Positions 8,928-19,123 of a stretch of 64,000 nucleotides of DNA are shown here, piece by piece. Every line of letters starts with the position of its first letter. The first letter of the stretch is position 1. The stretch comes from Oryzicola mucosus (GTDB lineage: Bacteria; Pseudomonadota; Alphaproteobacteria; Rhizobiales; Rhizobiaceae). The notes beneath the pieces were generated by a model. The model worked only from the letters and a program-made list of their open reading frames with translations. It was not told the origin of the DNA and did not search any database. A program made the translations under genes and the position numbers. The stretch is taken from assembly GCF_014534685.1 (NCBI RefSeq), contig NZ_JACVVX010000003.1:124001-188000 (forward strand), written 5' to 3'.

Positions 8928-8955
8928 CAACATACAATTATCAATATGTTGTATG
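8928..8955. promoter_or_regulatory. Inverted repeats between uxaC and uxuB; candidate operator of the FadR-type regulator
   Basis: The 145-base divergent region holds an AT-rich island with two overlapping inverted repeats: CAACATA (8928-8934) with TATGTTG (8945-8951), and CATACAA (8931-8937) with TTGTATG (8949-8955). It is the only obvious dyad between the two divergent uronate operons. The regulator gene sits in the leftward operon. Binding is inferred, not shown. Confidence 0.5.
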
Positions 8956-9018
8956 ATGATATCAGTTGCGCGTAGCTGAAGTGCGGTGTAGGAACGTCCG
9001 CGACAGGGGAGGACACGC

Positions 9019-10494
9019 GTGACTTCAAGATTATCGGAACAGGCCTTGAATGGTCTTTCGGCAGGGGCGGCGCGCCCTGGCTACGACCGCAAACAGGTTT
9101 CCGCTGGCATCGTCCATCTCGGCGTCGGGGCGTTTCACCGTTGCCACCAAGCTGTCTATGTCGATGACTGCATCGCGGCGGGCGAAAAAGGTTGGGGCAT
9201 CGTCGGCGCATCGCTGCGCAGCGCCGATACCCGCGATGCGCTTCAGCCGCAGGATGGGCTCTATACGCTCGCGGTGCGCGACAGCTCCGGCGAGGATCTG
9301 CGCATCATAGGCTCGATGCTGCAGCTTTTGGTCGCTCCGGAAAATCCTTCCGCCCTTCTTGATGCTTTGACCGATCCGGGCGTAAAGATCGTGACGCTGA
9401 CGGTCACGGAAAAAGCCTATCTGCGGGCGCCGGACGGTGGGCTGGACGGCAATCACCCCGACATCCGTCACGATCTCGAAAATCCGGCCAATCCCAAGAC
9501 CGTGCATGGCTTTCTGGCCGAGGCGATAGCGCGCCGCAAGGCCGCTGATGTCGCTGCTTTCACCGTGTTGTGCTGCGACAATCTCCCCGCCAACGGCCAC
9601 ACGCTTCGCCGTGTTCTGCTCGACTTCGCCGAGCTGCGCGACGCCGGTCTGGCTGCTTACATCGAACGGAATCTGGCGTTCCCGTCGAGCATGGTCGACC
9701 GTATCGTTCCCGCCACCACCGATGCGGATCGCTCCCGGATCAGCGGCATACTGGGCGTCGAGGATGCCTGGCCGGTAATGACCGAGCCCTTCAGGCAATG
9801 GGTGGTCGAAGACAATTTCCCCGGCGGCCGCCCCGATTGGGAGCAGTTCGGCGTCGAAATGGTGGCTGATGTCACACCTTTCGAAGATATGAAGCTCAGG
9901 CTTCTGAACGGCTCGCACTCGTCCATCGCCTATATCGGCCTGCTTCTTGGTCACCCCACTGTCGATACCGGCTTCGGCGACCCGGCAATCCGGCGCTTTG
10001 TCGACGGTCTGTGGGCGGAAGCCGTGCAGACGCTGCCGACCGATGCTGGGCTCGACACCTCCGCCTATACGAAGCGGCTAGCCGAGCGCTATGGCAACAC
10101 TGCGCTCGCCCATCAGACCAAACAGATCGCGCTTGACGGCAGCCAGAAGCTGCCGCAGCGCATCGTGGCCTCCGCGCTGTCTCGGCTTGCCGCCGGAGGC
10201 AGGGCGGACCATCTGGCGCTGACGCCGGCTGCCTGGATTGCTGCCTGCGAGGCGCGCGGAACCACTCTGCCCGCCAACCATTTCACCGATCCGCTCGACG
10301 GCGCCTTGGCCGAAATCTTCTCCCGTAAGCTCGATGCGGCAGGCACGGTTTCCGCTGTATTCGATGCAGCCGGTTTCGGTCTCGGCCATGCCAAGCGTAG
10401 TGACCTTATGAACCTCGTCACTCAGCACTTGGACACCATCCGGTCCAAAGGCGTGGCGAAGGCCCTTGCCGATCTTGAAGGCACCCGCGCATGA
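9019..10494 (+). CDS. uxuB: Mannitol dehydrogenase family, fructuronate reductase (UxuB)
   Basis: A 491-residue polyol-specific long-chain dehydrogenase. The N-terminal domain carries the NAD-binding motif [14 protein letters not shown], and the C-terminal domain has the mannitol-dehydrogenase signature with the catalytic Lys region [21 protein letters not shown]. It reduces fructuronate to mannonate with NADH. The GTG start at 9019 has GGGGAGGA 5 bases upstream. Mannitol or arabinitol dehydrogenases look alike, but overlap with uxuA (ATGA) fixes the role. Confidence 0.9.
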   Translation: MTSRLSEQALNGLSAGAARPGYDRKQVSAGIVHLGVGAFHRCHQAVYVDDCIAAGEKGWGIVGASLRSADTRDALQPQDGLYTLAVRDSSGEDLRIIGSMLQLLVAPENPSALLDALTDPGVKIVTLTVTEKAYLRAPDGGLDGNHPDIRHDLENPANPKTVHGFLAEAIARRKAADVAAFTVLCCDNLPANGHTLRRVLLDFAELRDAGLAAYIERNLAFPSSMVDRIVPATTDADRSRISGILGVEDAWPVMTEPFRQWVVEDNFPGGRPDWEQFGVEMVADVTPFEDMKLRLLNGSHSSIAYIGLLLGHPTVDTGFGDPAIRRFVDGLWAEAVQTLPTDAGLDTSAYTKRLAERYGNTALAHQTKQIALDGSQKLPQRIVASALSRLAAGGRADHLALTPAAWIAACEARGTTLPANHFTDPLDGALAEIFSRKLDAAGTVSAVFDAAGFGLGHAKRSDLMNLVTQHLDTIRSKGVAKALADLEGTRA

Positions 10495-11669
10495 GACAGA
10501 CCTGGCGTTGGTTCGGACCCGATGATCTGGTCAAGCTCGCCCATGTCCGCCAAGCGGGCGCGGTGGGCATCGTATCGGCCTTGCATCACCTCAATGACGG
10601 GCGCGCCTGGCCGCTTGATGAGGTGTTAAAGCGGAAGGCTGTCATTGAGGAAGCCGGCCTTACCTTTGATGTCGTCGAAAGCATCATCGTGCATGAGGAC
10701 ATCAAGACGCGCGGTCCGCGCTGTGCTGAACTGATCGACAACTACAAGGCGTCGATCCGCGCTGTCGCCAAGGCGGGCGTGAAGACGGTCTGCTACAATT
10801 TCATGGCGATCACCGACTGGACGCGCACCGATCTCGACTACCCGATGCCGCATGGTGGCACCGCCTTGCGCTTCGATATCGTCGATTTCTGTGCGTATGA
10901 CGTTCTGGTGCTGAAAAGACCGGGAGCCGAAGACGAACACCCCGCCGAGCGCATCGAAGCCGCCCGGAAGCGCCTTGCGGAGAAGAGCGAGAGTGAGCTT
11001 GCCCGGCTCGAGCAGAACCTGATCGGCTGGGTGCCGGCGCGCGAATTCATTTTCGACCGCGACAGCTTCAAGCGCGTGCTCGACACCTATCGTGACCTTA
11101 GCGTCGACGGACTGCGCGAAAATCTGTTCGCGCTGCTGAGCGAGATAGCGCCGGTGGCCGAAGAAGAAGGAGTGAAGCTGGCAATTCATCCGGACGATCC
11201 GCCGTTCCCGATCTTCGGGCTGCCGCGCATCGTCTCGACGGCGGAAGACGCGCGCAAGATTCTCGCGGCGGAAAGCTCGCCGGCCAACGGGTTGACGCTG
11301 TGCACCGGCTCTTTCGGCGCCGGCCAGAGCAACGACCTCGTCGCCATGGCAAAAGAATTCGCGCCGCGTGTGCATTTCGCCCATCTGCGCAACGTTACCA
11401 AGGAGCCGGACGGTTCGTTCCACGAGGCTGAGCATCTCGAAGGCGATACCAATATGGTCGCCGTGGTTGCAGCCCTTCTGGCCGAGGAAAAGCGTCGTAA
11501 AGCCGAGGGGCGCGCTGACCACGACATCCCGATGCGCCCCGACCATGGCCACGCCATCGTCGACGACATCGGCAAGAAGGTGAACCCGGGATATTCCTGC
11601 ATCGGCCGGCTCAAAGGCCTGGCGGAACTGCGCGGCATCATCCGCACCATCGAGCATTTCGGGCTCTGA
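10491..11669 (+). CDS. uxuA: Mannonate dehydratase UxuA
   Basis: A 392-residue TIM-barrel enzyme, normal UxuA length. It dehydrates D-mannonate to 2-keto-3-deoxygluconate. Family features seen are the start [45 protein letters not shown], the LCTGSFGA stretch and [12 protein letters not shown] near the C-terminus, which together carry metal and active-site residues. It is co-translated with uxuB. The product joins that of KduD, so both branches of uronate use end at KDG. Confidence 0.95.
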   Translation: MRQTWRWFGPDDLVKLAHVRQAGAVGIVSALHHLNDGRAWPLDEVLKRKAVIEEAGLTFDVVESIIVHEDIKTRGPRCAELIDNYKASIRAVAKAGVKTVCYNFMAITDWTRTDLDYPMPHGGTALRFDIVDFCAYDVLVLKRPGAEDEHPAERIEAARKRLAEKSESELARLEQNLIGWVPAREFIFDRDSFKRVLDTYRDLSVDGLRENLFALLSEIAPVAEEEGVKLAIHPDDPPFPIFGLPRIVSTAEDARKILAAESSPANGLTLCTGSFGAGQSNDLVAMAKEFAPRVHFAHLRNVTKEPDGSFHEAEHLEGDTNMVAVVAALLAEEKRRKAEGRADHDIPMRPDHGHAIVDDIGKKVNPGYSCIGRLKGLAELRGIIRTIEHFGL

Positions 11670-11715
11670 CGCGAAGGGTTCCGCCCCGAGTCCCTGAAGC
11701 AGGCCGTACTGCCGA

Positions 11716-12525
11716 TCACGCCTCCGGAATGTTGATCAGCGCCTTCAGGGGCAGATGATCGGAGGCCTGCCGCGCCAGCGGTGTGTCATGCGCCTGCAGG
11801 GCCGCAACCATGCCCGGCCGGCTTGCCATGATGCGGTCCAGCGCCAACACGGGCAGCGTGGCGGGGAAGGTTGGTATGGCCGGCGGCAGCGGGCCGAACA
11901 CGCTGCGCAAGGTGTTCAGCGATGAGCGGTTGCCGACGCGCCATTCGTTGAAATCGCCCATCAGCACCGTCGGCCGTTCCTCGCGCTTGCCGATGAGGTC
12001 AAGCACCATGCGGGTCTGTTGGCCGCGCGAATGTCTCAACAGGCCGAGATGGGCCGCAATAATGCGAATGGCTGCGCCGCCTTCGAGGTCGAGATCGACC
12101 ATAACGGCGCCGCGCGGCTCCAGCCCCGGCAGCTTGACCTTATGGACGCCGCCAATGACGCCTTTCTTGAACAGCAGAAGATTGCCATGCCAGCCATGGC
12201 TCTGTTCCTTCAGCCCTGCGCGAACAGGCACCAGCCCAGTCTCCAGTTCCAGGCGCGCGAGGTTGAGCAACCCCTCGCGTTCGCCGAAGCGCTTGTCGGC
12301 TTCCTGGATGGCGATGATATCGGCGTCGATCTCGCCGATAACCTGTGCAATGCGTTCGGGATCGAATTTGCCGTCTACGCCGACACACTTGTGGACATTG
12401 TAGGACGCGACGATGGCCTGGGTTTCCCCGCGGGCCGCCGCATACACCACATCCTCGTCGCGAAAATTGCGCTTGCGGATGGATTCCATGATGCTTGCGG
12501 GGAGATTGGGTTTCTTCGCTATCAT
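11716..12525 (-). CDS. Endonuclease/exonuclease/phosphatase family protein, YbhP-like
   Basis: A 269-residue EEP-fold hydrolase. The catalytic pattern is complete: ASYNVHK (Asn), IAIQEAD (Glu, metal), LMGDFNEW (Asp and Asn) and the C-terminal SDHLPL (Asp-His). It has no signal peptide or membrane helix. The gene lies directly downstream of a cardiolipin synthase, the same pairing as ybhP-ybhO (clsB) in E. coli, which suggests a phospholipid- or nucleic-acid-related phosphodiesterase. The true substrate is unknown. The first 30 residues before the EEP fold are poorly conserved in appearance, so the start is uncertain. Confidence 0.8.
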   Translation of the reverse strand: MIAKKPNLPASIMESIRKRNFRDEDVVYAAARGETQAIVASYNVHKCVGVDGKFDPERIAQVIGEIDADIIAIQEADKRFGEREGLLNLARLELETGLVPVRAGLKEQSHGWHGNLLLFKKGVIGGVHKVKLPGLEPRGAVMVDLDLEGGAAIRIIAAHLGLLRHSRGQQTRMVLDLIGKREERPTVLMGDFNEWRVGNRSSLNTLRSVFGPLPPAIPTFPATLPVLALDRIMASRPGMVAALQAHDTPLARQASDHLPLKALINIPEA

Positions 12526-12613
12526 GCGCGGCGGGACATCCGATCCAAGACGTGTAGGGGCTGAAGGTTACATAGAAAGCGCGGCGTCATCGTCCAGTTG
12601 GTTGAGGTGTCGG

Positions 12614-14074
12614 TCAGAGGTAAGGCGAGCCCAGCCACAGAAACTTATCGACCAGGCGAACCAGAAACGGGCGCGAGCGCAGGCTCTCCAGCGTTACCGC
12701 CCGCGAGGTTTCCATCGCCTCGCCGATTCGTCCGTGAATGGAAGAGGCGAAGTCTGCATCGAGAACCTCAAGATCGACTTCGAAATTGAGCCGCAAGGAG
12801 CGCGCATCGAGGTTTGACGAGCCGACATAGGCCCAGGTTTCGTCGATGGCGAGCAGCTTGGAGTGGTTGAACGAGCCTTCCGCCCGCCATACCCGGCAGT
12901 AATTCTTCAAGACCTGGTCGAACTGTGCTGTCATCGCCCGGTCGACCAGAACAAGATTGTTGGCGGCCGGCACGACGATATCGATCTCCACGCCCTTTCG
13001 CCCGGCGGTTATCAGTGCGCTGATCAGTTCGCGGTCCGGCAGGAAGTAGGGCGACATGATCCGGATCGATTTCCGGGCGGTGGAAAACGCGCCGATCAGC
13101 ATCTTATGGTTGGTTTCCAGGCTCGAATCCGGGCCCGAAGGTACCGCTCGCATCAGGATCGGCGCATCGGGACCCTGTTCCGGGGTCTCGATATGCCAGC
13201 TATGGCCGGCCAGGACTTCCTTGGTGGTGAAACGCCAGTCATAGGCGGCGATGGAAAAAAGGTCGGCGACGATTGGCCCGGATAGTTTGAAATGCGTGTC
13301 GCGCGCGACATGCTCTGCGGCGAATTCGCTGGTGAAGGCCTCGCGGATGTTCATGCCGCCGGTAAAGGCCGTGCAGCCATCGACGACGATGATCTTGCGG
13401 TGGGTGCGCAGATTGGCATAGGGCAGGCGCAGGCCCATGATGATGTTGCCGTTGAACACGGCGGTGCGCACACCTGCCGATTGCAGCGGCCTCAGCACAG
13501 ACGGCACCGAATAGCGGGCGCCTACTGCGTCGATCAGCACACGCACCTCGATGCCGCGCGAGACAGCGCGGCCGAGCGCATCGACAAGACGCTTGCCGAT
13601 CCGGTCGTTGTCGAAGATGTAGGTTTCCATCAGCACGCTGCGCTTGGCGGTGTCGATGGCATCGCACATCTTGGCATAGGCCTCGTCGCCGGTCTCCAGC
13701 ATCTCGATGCTATTGCCGGAGGTGAGCGCGTTGCGCGCGACGCGATCGCCCAGCGTTTTCAGCGCGCTGAACTGTCCGCCATAGCGTTGGTGTACGACGC
13801 TGTCGGCGACGTCGTAGAGGATAAGATGCTCCAGCGCGCGATTGCCAAGCACGGAACGTTGCGAATGGATCGAGGCCCGTCGCATGCGGTTGATGCCGGC
13901 AAGCGCATAGATCGTCGGTCCCACAAGCGGTGACAGGATCGCCACGCCGACCCAGCCGTTCGCGGCGCGCACGTCTTCCTTGGTCATCGTCGCATGAATG
14001 GAAGCGGCAGCGGCGCCGAGGATCGAGATTGCCGCCAGGATGTGCGGCCAATAATTCACCAGGACGTCAAACAT
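12614..14074 (-). CDS. cls: Cardiolipin synthase (two-PLD-domain, membrane-anchored)
   Basis: A 486-residue enzyme. Two N-terminal membrane segments (about residues 6-30 and 40-60, PLDc_N type) are followed by two phospholipase-D domains, each with an intact HKD motif: THRKIIVVD with GGMNI, and NHSKLLAID with SSNLDARS. It makes cardiolipin from two phosphatidylglycerols at the inner membrane. The N-terminal helices make it closer to ClsA than to the soluble ClsB. It is followed 88 bases later by the YbhP-like gene, probably in one operon. Confidence 0.9.
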   Translation of the reverse strand: MFDVLVNYWPHILAAISILGAAAASIHATMTKEDVRAANGWVGVAILSPLVGPTIYALAGINRMRRASIHSQRSVLGNRALEHLILYDVADSVVHQRYGGQFSALKTLGDRVARNALTSGNSIEMLETGDEAYAKMCDAIDTAKRSVLMETYIFDNDRIGKRLVDALGRAVSRGIEVRVLIDAVGARYSVPSVLRPLQSAGVRTAVFNGNIIMGLRLPYANLRTHRKIIVVDGCTAFTGGMNIREAFTSEFAAEHVARDTHFKLSGPIVADLFSIAAYDWRFTTKEVLAGHSWHIETPEQGPDAPILMRAVPSGPDSSLETNHKMLIGAFSTARKSIRIMSPYFLPDRELISALITAGRKGVEIDIVVPAANNLVLVDRAMTAQFDQVLKNYCRVWRAEGSFNHSKLLAIDETWAYVGSSNLDARSLRLNFEVDLEVLDADFASSIHGRIGEAMETSRAVTLESLRSRPFLVRLVDKFLWLGSPYL

Positions 14075-14259
14075 TTCCGTGTCGTCCGTCTTCCTTCAAT
14101 CCCACACCGTCCTGCGGCATCGTGTGCCTTCCCCCAATTCGTAGGCGACAACACTGGATTTCGCCACCGAGCACGATACCTACATGGGAAGGCTTAAATC
14201 TTCCACCAATCGATTGTTCGCTGCGGCCCGCAGCGTCGGCCATTTCTGGGATCACCTTT

Positions 14260-15594
14260 GTGAAAAAACTGCTCTGGGCTGTCATCGCCATCCTCGTGAT
14301 CGGAACAATGGCCGCCTGCTCGGTCACCTATCTCGCGTCCGAACAGGCAACCGTCCCGATTGAGGCCGGGTATGGTCCACGGCCGACGCTTCCCCCGCCG
14401 AACCCGACCCTCATTCCGACCGTAAACATCGCCAAGGCCGGGACCTGGCCACAGGGCCAGACACCGACCCCTGCTCAGGGTTTGGCAGTCAACGAATTCG
14501 CCGGCGGTCTCGATCATCCCCGCTGGCTGCATGTGTTACCGAACGGCGATGTGCTGGTCGTAGAAAGCAACAAGCCGCCCAAGACGGACGAGAAATTCAG
14601 CCTTCGCGGCTGGGTGCAGGGCATCGTCATGGGTGCAGCCGGAGCCGAGGTGCCCAGCGCCAACCGCATCAGCCTTCTGCGCGATGCGGACGGTGACGGC
14701 GTTGCCGAGATGAAGGTGCCGTTCCTGCAGAACCTGAACTCGCCGTTCGGCGTGACGCTGAGCAAGGGTACGCTTTATGTCGCCAACACCGATGCGATCA
14801 TGGCGTTCCCCTATCAGGATGGGCAGACTGAGATCACGGCGCCAGGCGAGAAGATCGTCGACCTGCCCGGCGGGCCGATCAACCATCACTGGACCAAGGA
14901 TGTTATCGCCAGCCCCGACGGCACCAAGCTCTATGCCACGGCGGGTTCCAACAGCAATGTCGGCGAAAACGGCATGGATGCGGAGGAGAACCGCGCGGCC
15001 GTTCTGGAAATCGATCTGGCGACGCGGAGCATGCGGGTGTTCGCCTCGGGATTGCGCAACCCGAACGGTTTGTCCTGGCAACCCGACAGCGGCGCGCTGT
15101 GGGTCGCGGTGAACGAGCGGGACGAGATCGGCAGCGACCTCGTGCCGGATTATATGACCTCGGTGAAGGATGGCGGCTTTTATGGGTGGCCCTACAGCTA
15201 TTTCGGGCAGCATGTCGACACGCGCGTAACACCGCCGCGTCCCGATCTGGTGCAGAAGGCTATCATGCCCGATTATGCGCTCGGGCCGCATACCGCCTCG
15301 CTTGGCCTGACCTTCAACACCGGCATGCTGTTCGGCCCGGAATTCCGCAACGGCGCCTTCATCGGCCAGCATGGTTCGTGGAACCGCAAGCCGCGCAGCG
15401 GCTACAAGGTCATTTTCGTTCCATTCGCCAACGGCATGCCATCCGGCGACCCCCGCGATATTCTCACAGGCTTCATCAGCAAGGACGACAAGGCGCTAGG
15501 CCGTCCGGTCGGCGTTGCGGTCAACAATGACGGTGCGCTTCTGGTCGCCGACGATGTCGGCAATAAGATCTGGCGCGTCGTACCCGCCCGGTGA
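14260..15594 (+). CDS. Sorbosone dehydrogenase family PQQ-type beta-propeller lipoprotein
   Basis: A 444-residue predicted lipoprotein. From the GTG at 14260 the protein begins with [19 protein letters not shown], a signal with a lipobox-like end at Cys. The body is a six-bladed propeller of the soluble glucose/L-sorbosone dehydrogenase type ([47 protein letters not shown]). These proteins oxidise aldoses with PQQ in the periplasm; no PQQ synthesis genes are in the window. The open frame extends 110 codons upstream with no credible start, overlapping the cls promoter, so GTG 14260 was preferred. Confidence 0.75.
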   Translation: MKKLLWAVIAILVIGTMAACSVTYLASEQATVPIEAGYGPRPTLPPPNPTLIPTVNIAKAGTWPQGQTPTPAQGLAVNEFAGGLDHPRWLHVLPNGDVLVVESNKPPKTDEKFSLRGWVQGIVMGAAGAEVPSANRISLLRDADGDGVAEMKVPFLQNLNSPFGVTLSKGTLYVANTDAIMAFPYQDGQTEITAPGEKIVDLPGGPINHHWTKDVIASPDGTKLYATAGSNSNVGENGMDAEENRAAVLEIDLATRSMRVFASGLRNPNGLSWQPDSGALWVAVNERDEIGSDLVPDYMTSVKDGGFYGWPYSYFGQHVDTRVTPPRPDLVQKAIMPDYALGPHTASLGLTFNTGMLFGPEFRNGAFIGQHGSWNRKPRSGYKVIFVPFANGMPSGDPRDILTGFISKDDKALGRPVGVAVNNDGALLVADDVGNKIWRVVPAR

Positions 15595-15627
15595 CATAGT
15601 CGGCTTTCGGATACTGGAATAGATCAC

Positions 15628-16716
15628 ATGCTGGGTCGCGCGCGAGCGGAATTCCCCCTGTTGCTGGCGGTGGCGATTGGCATCGCCGGGCATTTTTGGG
15701 GTGAACGGATCGAAGCCATAGGCACGGTGGCAAACATCGTCTTGGCCGTTGTCATCATCGCGGCAATCATCGGCGTGTCGGTGCGGGTCGCCGCCCATGC
15801 CGAAGTGCTGGCGCATCGGGTTGGCGAGCCCTACGGCACGATGATGCTGACCATTTCGGCCGTCGCGGTCGAGGTGCTCATATTGGCCATCATGATCACC
15901 CATGCTGTATCGCCGACGCTGGTGCGTGATACGATCTATTCCGCCGTCATGCTTGATATCAACGGCATACTGGGTGTCGCCGCCATCATCGGCGGTTTCA
16001 AGCATGGCGAACAAGCCTACAACAGTGATTCGGGCAAGACCTATACCGTGATGATCATCACCGCGATGGGTATTTCCATGGTCGTACCCGAATTCGTGCC
16101 GAGGGCCAACTGGCATGCCTACTCGGCCTTCACAATCGTTGCGATGCTGGGGCTCTACGCGCTTTTCCTGAGAAACCAGATCGGGCGCCATTCCTATTTC
16201 TTCGACTACTCCTATCCCAGGCAGAAGAAGGCAGAAGCGCCTGAACTGACAGAGGAAACAGGCTCCGTGCCGGTCTCCATCGGATTGCTCTTGTTGGGCA
16301 TCGTCATCATCGGCGGCCTGACCGAAGTCATGTCGCCGCATCTCAATGCCGGCCTCAGCGATATCGGGGCGCCGCTGGGACTGGTCGCGGTGGCCGTCGC
16401 AGCCATTTCGGCGGCGCCCGAAATCCTGACGGCGATGCGTGCGGCACTCGCCAACCGCATGCAGGCGGTCATCAACATCGCGCTGGGTGCGTCCTTGTCC
16501 ACCGTCATCCTGACAGTGCCGGTGATGGAGGCGATAGCACTCTATACGGGCCAGCCGATGATCATGGCGATGACGCCGGTGCAAACCACCATGGTGCTGG
16601 TGACGCTGATCGTGGCGGCGATCAACCTCAATGACGGCGAAACCAACATGATCGAGGGACTGACGCATTTCGTGCTGTTCGCAACCTTCGTCATGCTGAC
16701 TTTGCTCGGACTGTGA
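15628..16716 (+). CDS. Calcium/proton antiporter, ChaA type
   Basis: A 362-residue CaCA-family membrane protein with about 11 hydrophobic helices and the two alpha-repeat motifs: GEPYGTMMLTISAVAVEVLILAIM in the first half and SAAPEILTAMRAALANRMQAVINIALGASLSTVILTVP in the second. Both have the acidic residue needed for cation binding. It exports Ca2+ (or Na+/K+) in exchange for protons. It follows the sorbosone-dehydrogenase-like gene by 33 bases and may share its promoter. Confidence 0.9.
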   Translation: MLGRARAEFPLLLAVAIGIAGHFWGERIEAIGTVANIVLAVVIIAAIIGVSVRVAAHAEVLAHRVGEPYGTMMLTISAVAVEVLILAIMITHAVSPTLVRDTIYSAVMLDINGILGVAAIIGGFKHGEQAYNSDSGKTYTVMIITAMGISMVVPEFVPRANWHAYSAFTIVAMLGLYALFLRNQIGRHSYFFDYSYPRQKKAEAPELTEETGSVPVSIGLLLLGIVIIGGLTEVMSPHLNAGLSDIGAPLGLVAVAVAAISAAPEILTAMRAALANRMQAVINIALGASLSTVILTVPVMEAIALYTGQPMIMAMTPVQTTMVLVTLIVAAINLNDGETNMIEGLTHFVLFATFVMLTLLGL

Positions 16717-16788
16717 TCAGACGCCGCCTTTTCTTCTAGGCCCGAGCCTCATACGGTGCCGGCAAGCGTAGAACCCATCGGAGTGCCT

Positions 16789-17376
16789 TTGACGATTCGC
16801 CACATACTGCTTGTTCTTTTCGCCCTTGTGCCGAGCATTGCCCATGCCGACTGGAAGGCTGTCGAGACGGTTCAGACCTATGCCATTCGCGGAGCATCCG
16901 GCATCGAGCTTTACCGCTCCATCGGCGAGAACGGACCCAAGGCGGGGCCTGGCAGGGCCATCGCCTTCACCGACTTCAAGCTGACCTGGCGGCGCAACTA
17001 CGTGCCGCAGAACGGTGGCTGCACGCTGGTGTCGGCGGTGCCCAATCTCACGCTGATCTATCGTCTACCAAAGCCGTCGGGCACTTTGCCGCCGGCGGTG
17101 CGGCAAAGCTGGGAGATTTTCATAGAAGGCGTTCGTCGCCATGAGAAGACGCATGGCGAGATGATCGTCGACATGGTGCGCCAGATCGAGGCCGCCAGCG
17201 TCGGCTTTTCGGTGCCTGACGATCCAAAATGCAGCAAGATACGCGAGCAACTGACCCAGAAGCTCGGCCAGCTCTCGCTGGCGCAGCGCCAGAAGAGCCG
17301 AGATTTCGACCGCGCCGAGTTGAGCGACGGCGGTGTCGTCCATCAGCTCATCCTCAACCTGGCGAACGGACCGTAG
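16789..17376 (+). CDS. Secreted DUF922 zinc-protease-like protein
   Basis: A protein of about 195 residues with a signal peptide (TIRHILLVLFALVPSIAHA, cleavage before DWK). A DUF922 domain follows, with the zinc motif HEKTH (HExxH) near the middle. The periplasmic location and HExxH suggest a metallopeptidase; the substrate is unknown. Start choice: TTG 16789 has GGAG five bases upstream and gives a clean signal peptide; in-frame GTG codons at 16756 and 16783 are alternatives. It converges on the GST gene with 2 bases between stops. Confidence 0.75.
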   Translation: MTIRHILLVLFALVPSIAHADWKAVETVQTYAIRGASGIELYRSIGENGPKAGPGRAIAFTDFKLTWRRNYVPQNGGCTLVSAVPNLTLIYRLPKPSGTLPPAVRQSWEIFIEGVRRHEKTHGEMIVDMVRQIEAASVGFSVPDDPKCSKIREQLTQKLGQLSLAQRQKSRDFDRAELSDGGVVHQLILNLANGP

Positions 17377-17378
17377 GT

Positions 17379-17993
17379 TTAAGCGGCGGCTTCCCGCTCC
17401 AGCATTCGCTTCACCGCAGGTCGCTCCAGCATCGTGTTGTAGTGGCGCTGGCAGGCGTCCGGCAGCGTGAGGCCGGCGCGGCGCACCGCCCAATGTTCGA
17501 CATAGAACAGTGCGGCGTCCGCGATGGTGAAATCGCCCAGCGCATAGGGCTGCTTGAGCTGCGGCGCGATGATCTTGAAGCCGTTGCCGAACAGTTCCAG
17601 TCCACGGGCCTTGACCGCCTCATGAGTGCTTTCGTCGGGGCTGAAATTGCCAGGCCGTGCGAAGCGGGTGAAGCCCTGCATGTGAACAGTGGCGGTGATA
17701 TAATCGACCAGTTCCATCACGCGTGCTTGTGCCAGAGCGTCGTCCGGGAGCAGTTTGGCCTCAGGATTGGAGCGTGCGAGATAAAAGGCGATCGCGGGCC
17801 ATTCCGTCAGCACCTGGCCATTGTCGACCTGCAACGCCGGCACCTTCGACTTCGGGTTGAGCGCTTTATAGGTCTCGCTGTATTGCTGCTGGCTGGCAAA
17901 ATCGATCTTTTCCTTTTCGTAGGGCTTGCCGATCTCCTCGAGCAGGAGATGGATACCCATCGAACAGGTGTTCGGCATGTAAAAGAGTTTCAC
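17379..17993 (-). CDS. Glutathione S-transferase
   Basis: A 204-residue soluble GST. The N-terminal thioredoxin-like domain is clear (KLFYMPNTCSMGIHLLLEEIGKPY, then NPKSKVPALQVDNGQVLTEWPAIAFYLA with the glutathione-binding cis-Pro and E/S patch). It is followed by the helical C-terminal domain with FTIADAALFY. The MPNTCS segment resembles beta-class GSTs (Cys/Ser active site). GTG 17993 was chosen because the domain begins there; the open frame runs much further upstream without a family match. Confidence 0.85.
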   Translation of the reverse strand: MKLFYMPNTCSMGIHLLLEEIGKPYEKEKIDFASQQQYSETYKALNPKSKVPALQVDNGQVLTEWPAIAFYLARSNPEAKLLPDDALAQARVMELVDYITATVHMQGFTRFARPGNFSPDESTHEAVKARGLELFGNGFKIIAPQLKQPYALGDFTIADAALFYVEHWAVRRAGLTLPDACQRHYNTMLERPAVKRMLEREAAA

Positions 17994-18190
17994 GGCTGAT
18001 CGTCTTTCTCTTGGCGTTTCCCGGCGTCCGGACCTGCGGGACGCTCGGGGACTGTAGGCCGTTGGCATGCGAAAAGGCAATCGCCTGGGCCAATGCCGCA
18101 GCATCTCAGCCGTTATGCGGCGCTTCGAAAACCGATCCTTGAAACCGAACGGCAAGCCGGTTAGGTGATGCGGGCAGGAGGCGATGTGCC

Positions 18191-19123
18191 ATGTCTGGTC
18201 TATCCGAAGCATCGTTCGTCGGCGTCGATTGGGGCACCAGCAGTTTTCGACTGTGGCTGATGGCTGCGGATGGCATGCCCTTGGCTTCGAGCCGAAGCGG
18301 CGAGGGAATGCTGCATTGCTCCTCCTCTGGAGGGTTCCAGCCAGTTCTCGACAAGCACCTCGCTGAAGTCCGCGCGCCCGAAGGGCTGCCCGTATTGATC
18401 TGCGGCATGGCCGGCGCACGCCAAGGCTGGGTCGAGGCAGCTTATGTGCATACGCCTACGGCACTCGGCGACCTGCATAGCCGCGCCATCAGCGTGCCCG
18501 TGGAAGGGCGCGACATCCGTATCCTGCCCGGCATCGCCCAAGTCTTGGCCGAAGCGCCCAACGTCATGCGTGGCGAGGAAACACAGCTTCTCGGTTCCAT
18601 CGCCGATGGGTTTACCGGTCTGGTTTGCATGCCCGGAACGCATTGCAAGTGGGTCGCGATCGACGGCGGTACGATTGTCCGATTCGCCAGCTTCATGACC
18701 GGCGAGTTGTTTTCCGTTATCAGCAAACATTCGATCCTGATGCATGCCGTGGAAGAGGGCGCTCCTCCCGGTTTCGACGATCCGACCTTCCGCGCGGCGA
18801 TCGATGCGGTGCGCGACGATGCGTCCGTCGCGCTGTCGGCGCTGTTTTCCATCCGCGCCGGACAGTTGCTCGGCTTCGAGAAAAAGGCTGAAGGGGCTGC
18901 GCATCTGTCCGGCCTGCTCATCGGTGCCGAGGTCGCAGCGGCTAAATCGTTATACGGTGCCCCCAGCGACATCGTGCTGGTCGGATCGGGCGCGCTGGGC
19001 AGTCTCTATGAAGCCGTTCTGACCGACGCGGGTTATCGGGTGCGCGTCGTGGATGCGGAAGAAGCTGTCCGCAACGGACTCGCGAAGGCCGCCGCCCGGC
19101 TTTGGGTAAAGGATAGAACATGA
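18191..19123 (+). CDS. dgoK: 2-dehydro-3-deoxygalactonokinase (DgoK)
   Basis: A 310-residue ASKHA-fold sugar-acid kinase, full DgoK length. It phosphorylates 2-keto-3-deoxygalactonate at C6. The N-terminal phosphate-binding motif is VGVDWGTSSFRLW, followed by the family stretches ICGMAGARQGW, GEETQLLGS, MPGTHCKWV and FMTGELFSV. ATG 18191 has AGGAGG about 9 bases upstream. It overlaps dgoA by 4 bases. No galactonate dehydratase or transporter is adjacent, so the source of its substrate is not visible here. Confidence 0.92.
   Translation: MSGLSEASFVGVDWGTSSFRLWLMAADGMPLASSRSGEGMLHCSSSGGFQPVLDKHLAEVRAPEGLPVLICGMAGARQGWVEAAYVHTPTALGDLHSRAISVPVEGRDIRILPGIAQVLAEAPNVMRGEETQLLGSIADGFTGLVCMPGTHCKWVAIDGGTIVRFASFMTGELFSVISKHSILMHAVEEGAPPGFDDPTFRAAIDAVRDDASVALSALFSIRAGQLLGFEKKAEGAAHLSGLLIGAEVAAAKSLYGAPSDIVLVGSGALGSLYEAVLTDAGYRVRVVDAEEAVRNGLAKAAARLWVKDRT

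Noticed and set aside
12413-12817. Plus-strand frames across the endonuclease-cardiolipin synthase junction
   Set aside because: They overlap two real minus-strand genes and show no conserved pattern.
15496-16668. Long open frame (390 codons) on the minus strand opposite the Ca2+/H+ antiporter
   Set aside because: His/Arg/Asp-rich shadow of the antiporter gene with no ribosome site and no recognisable fold.
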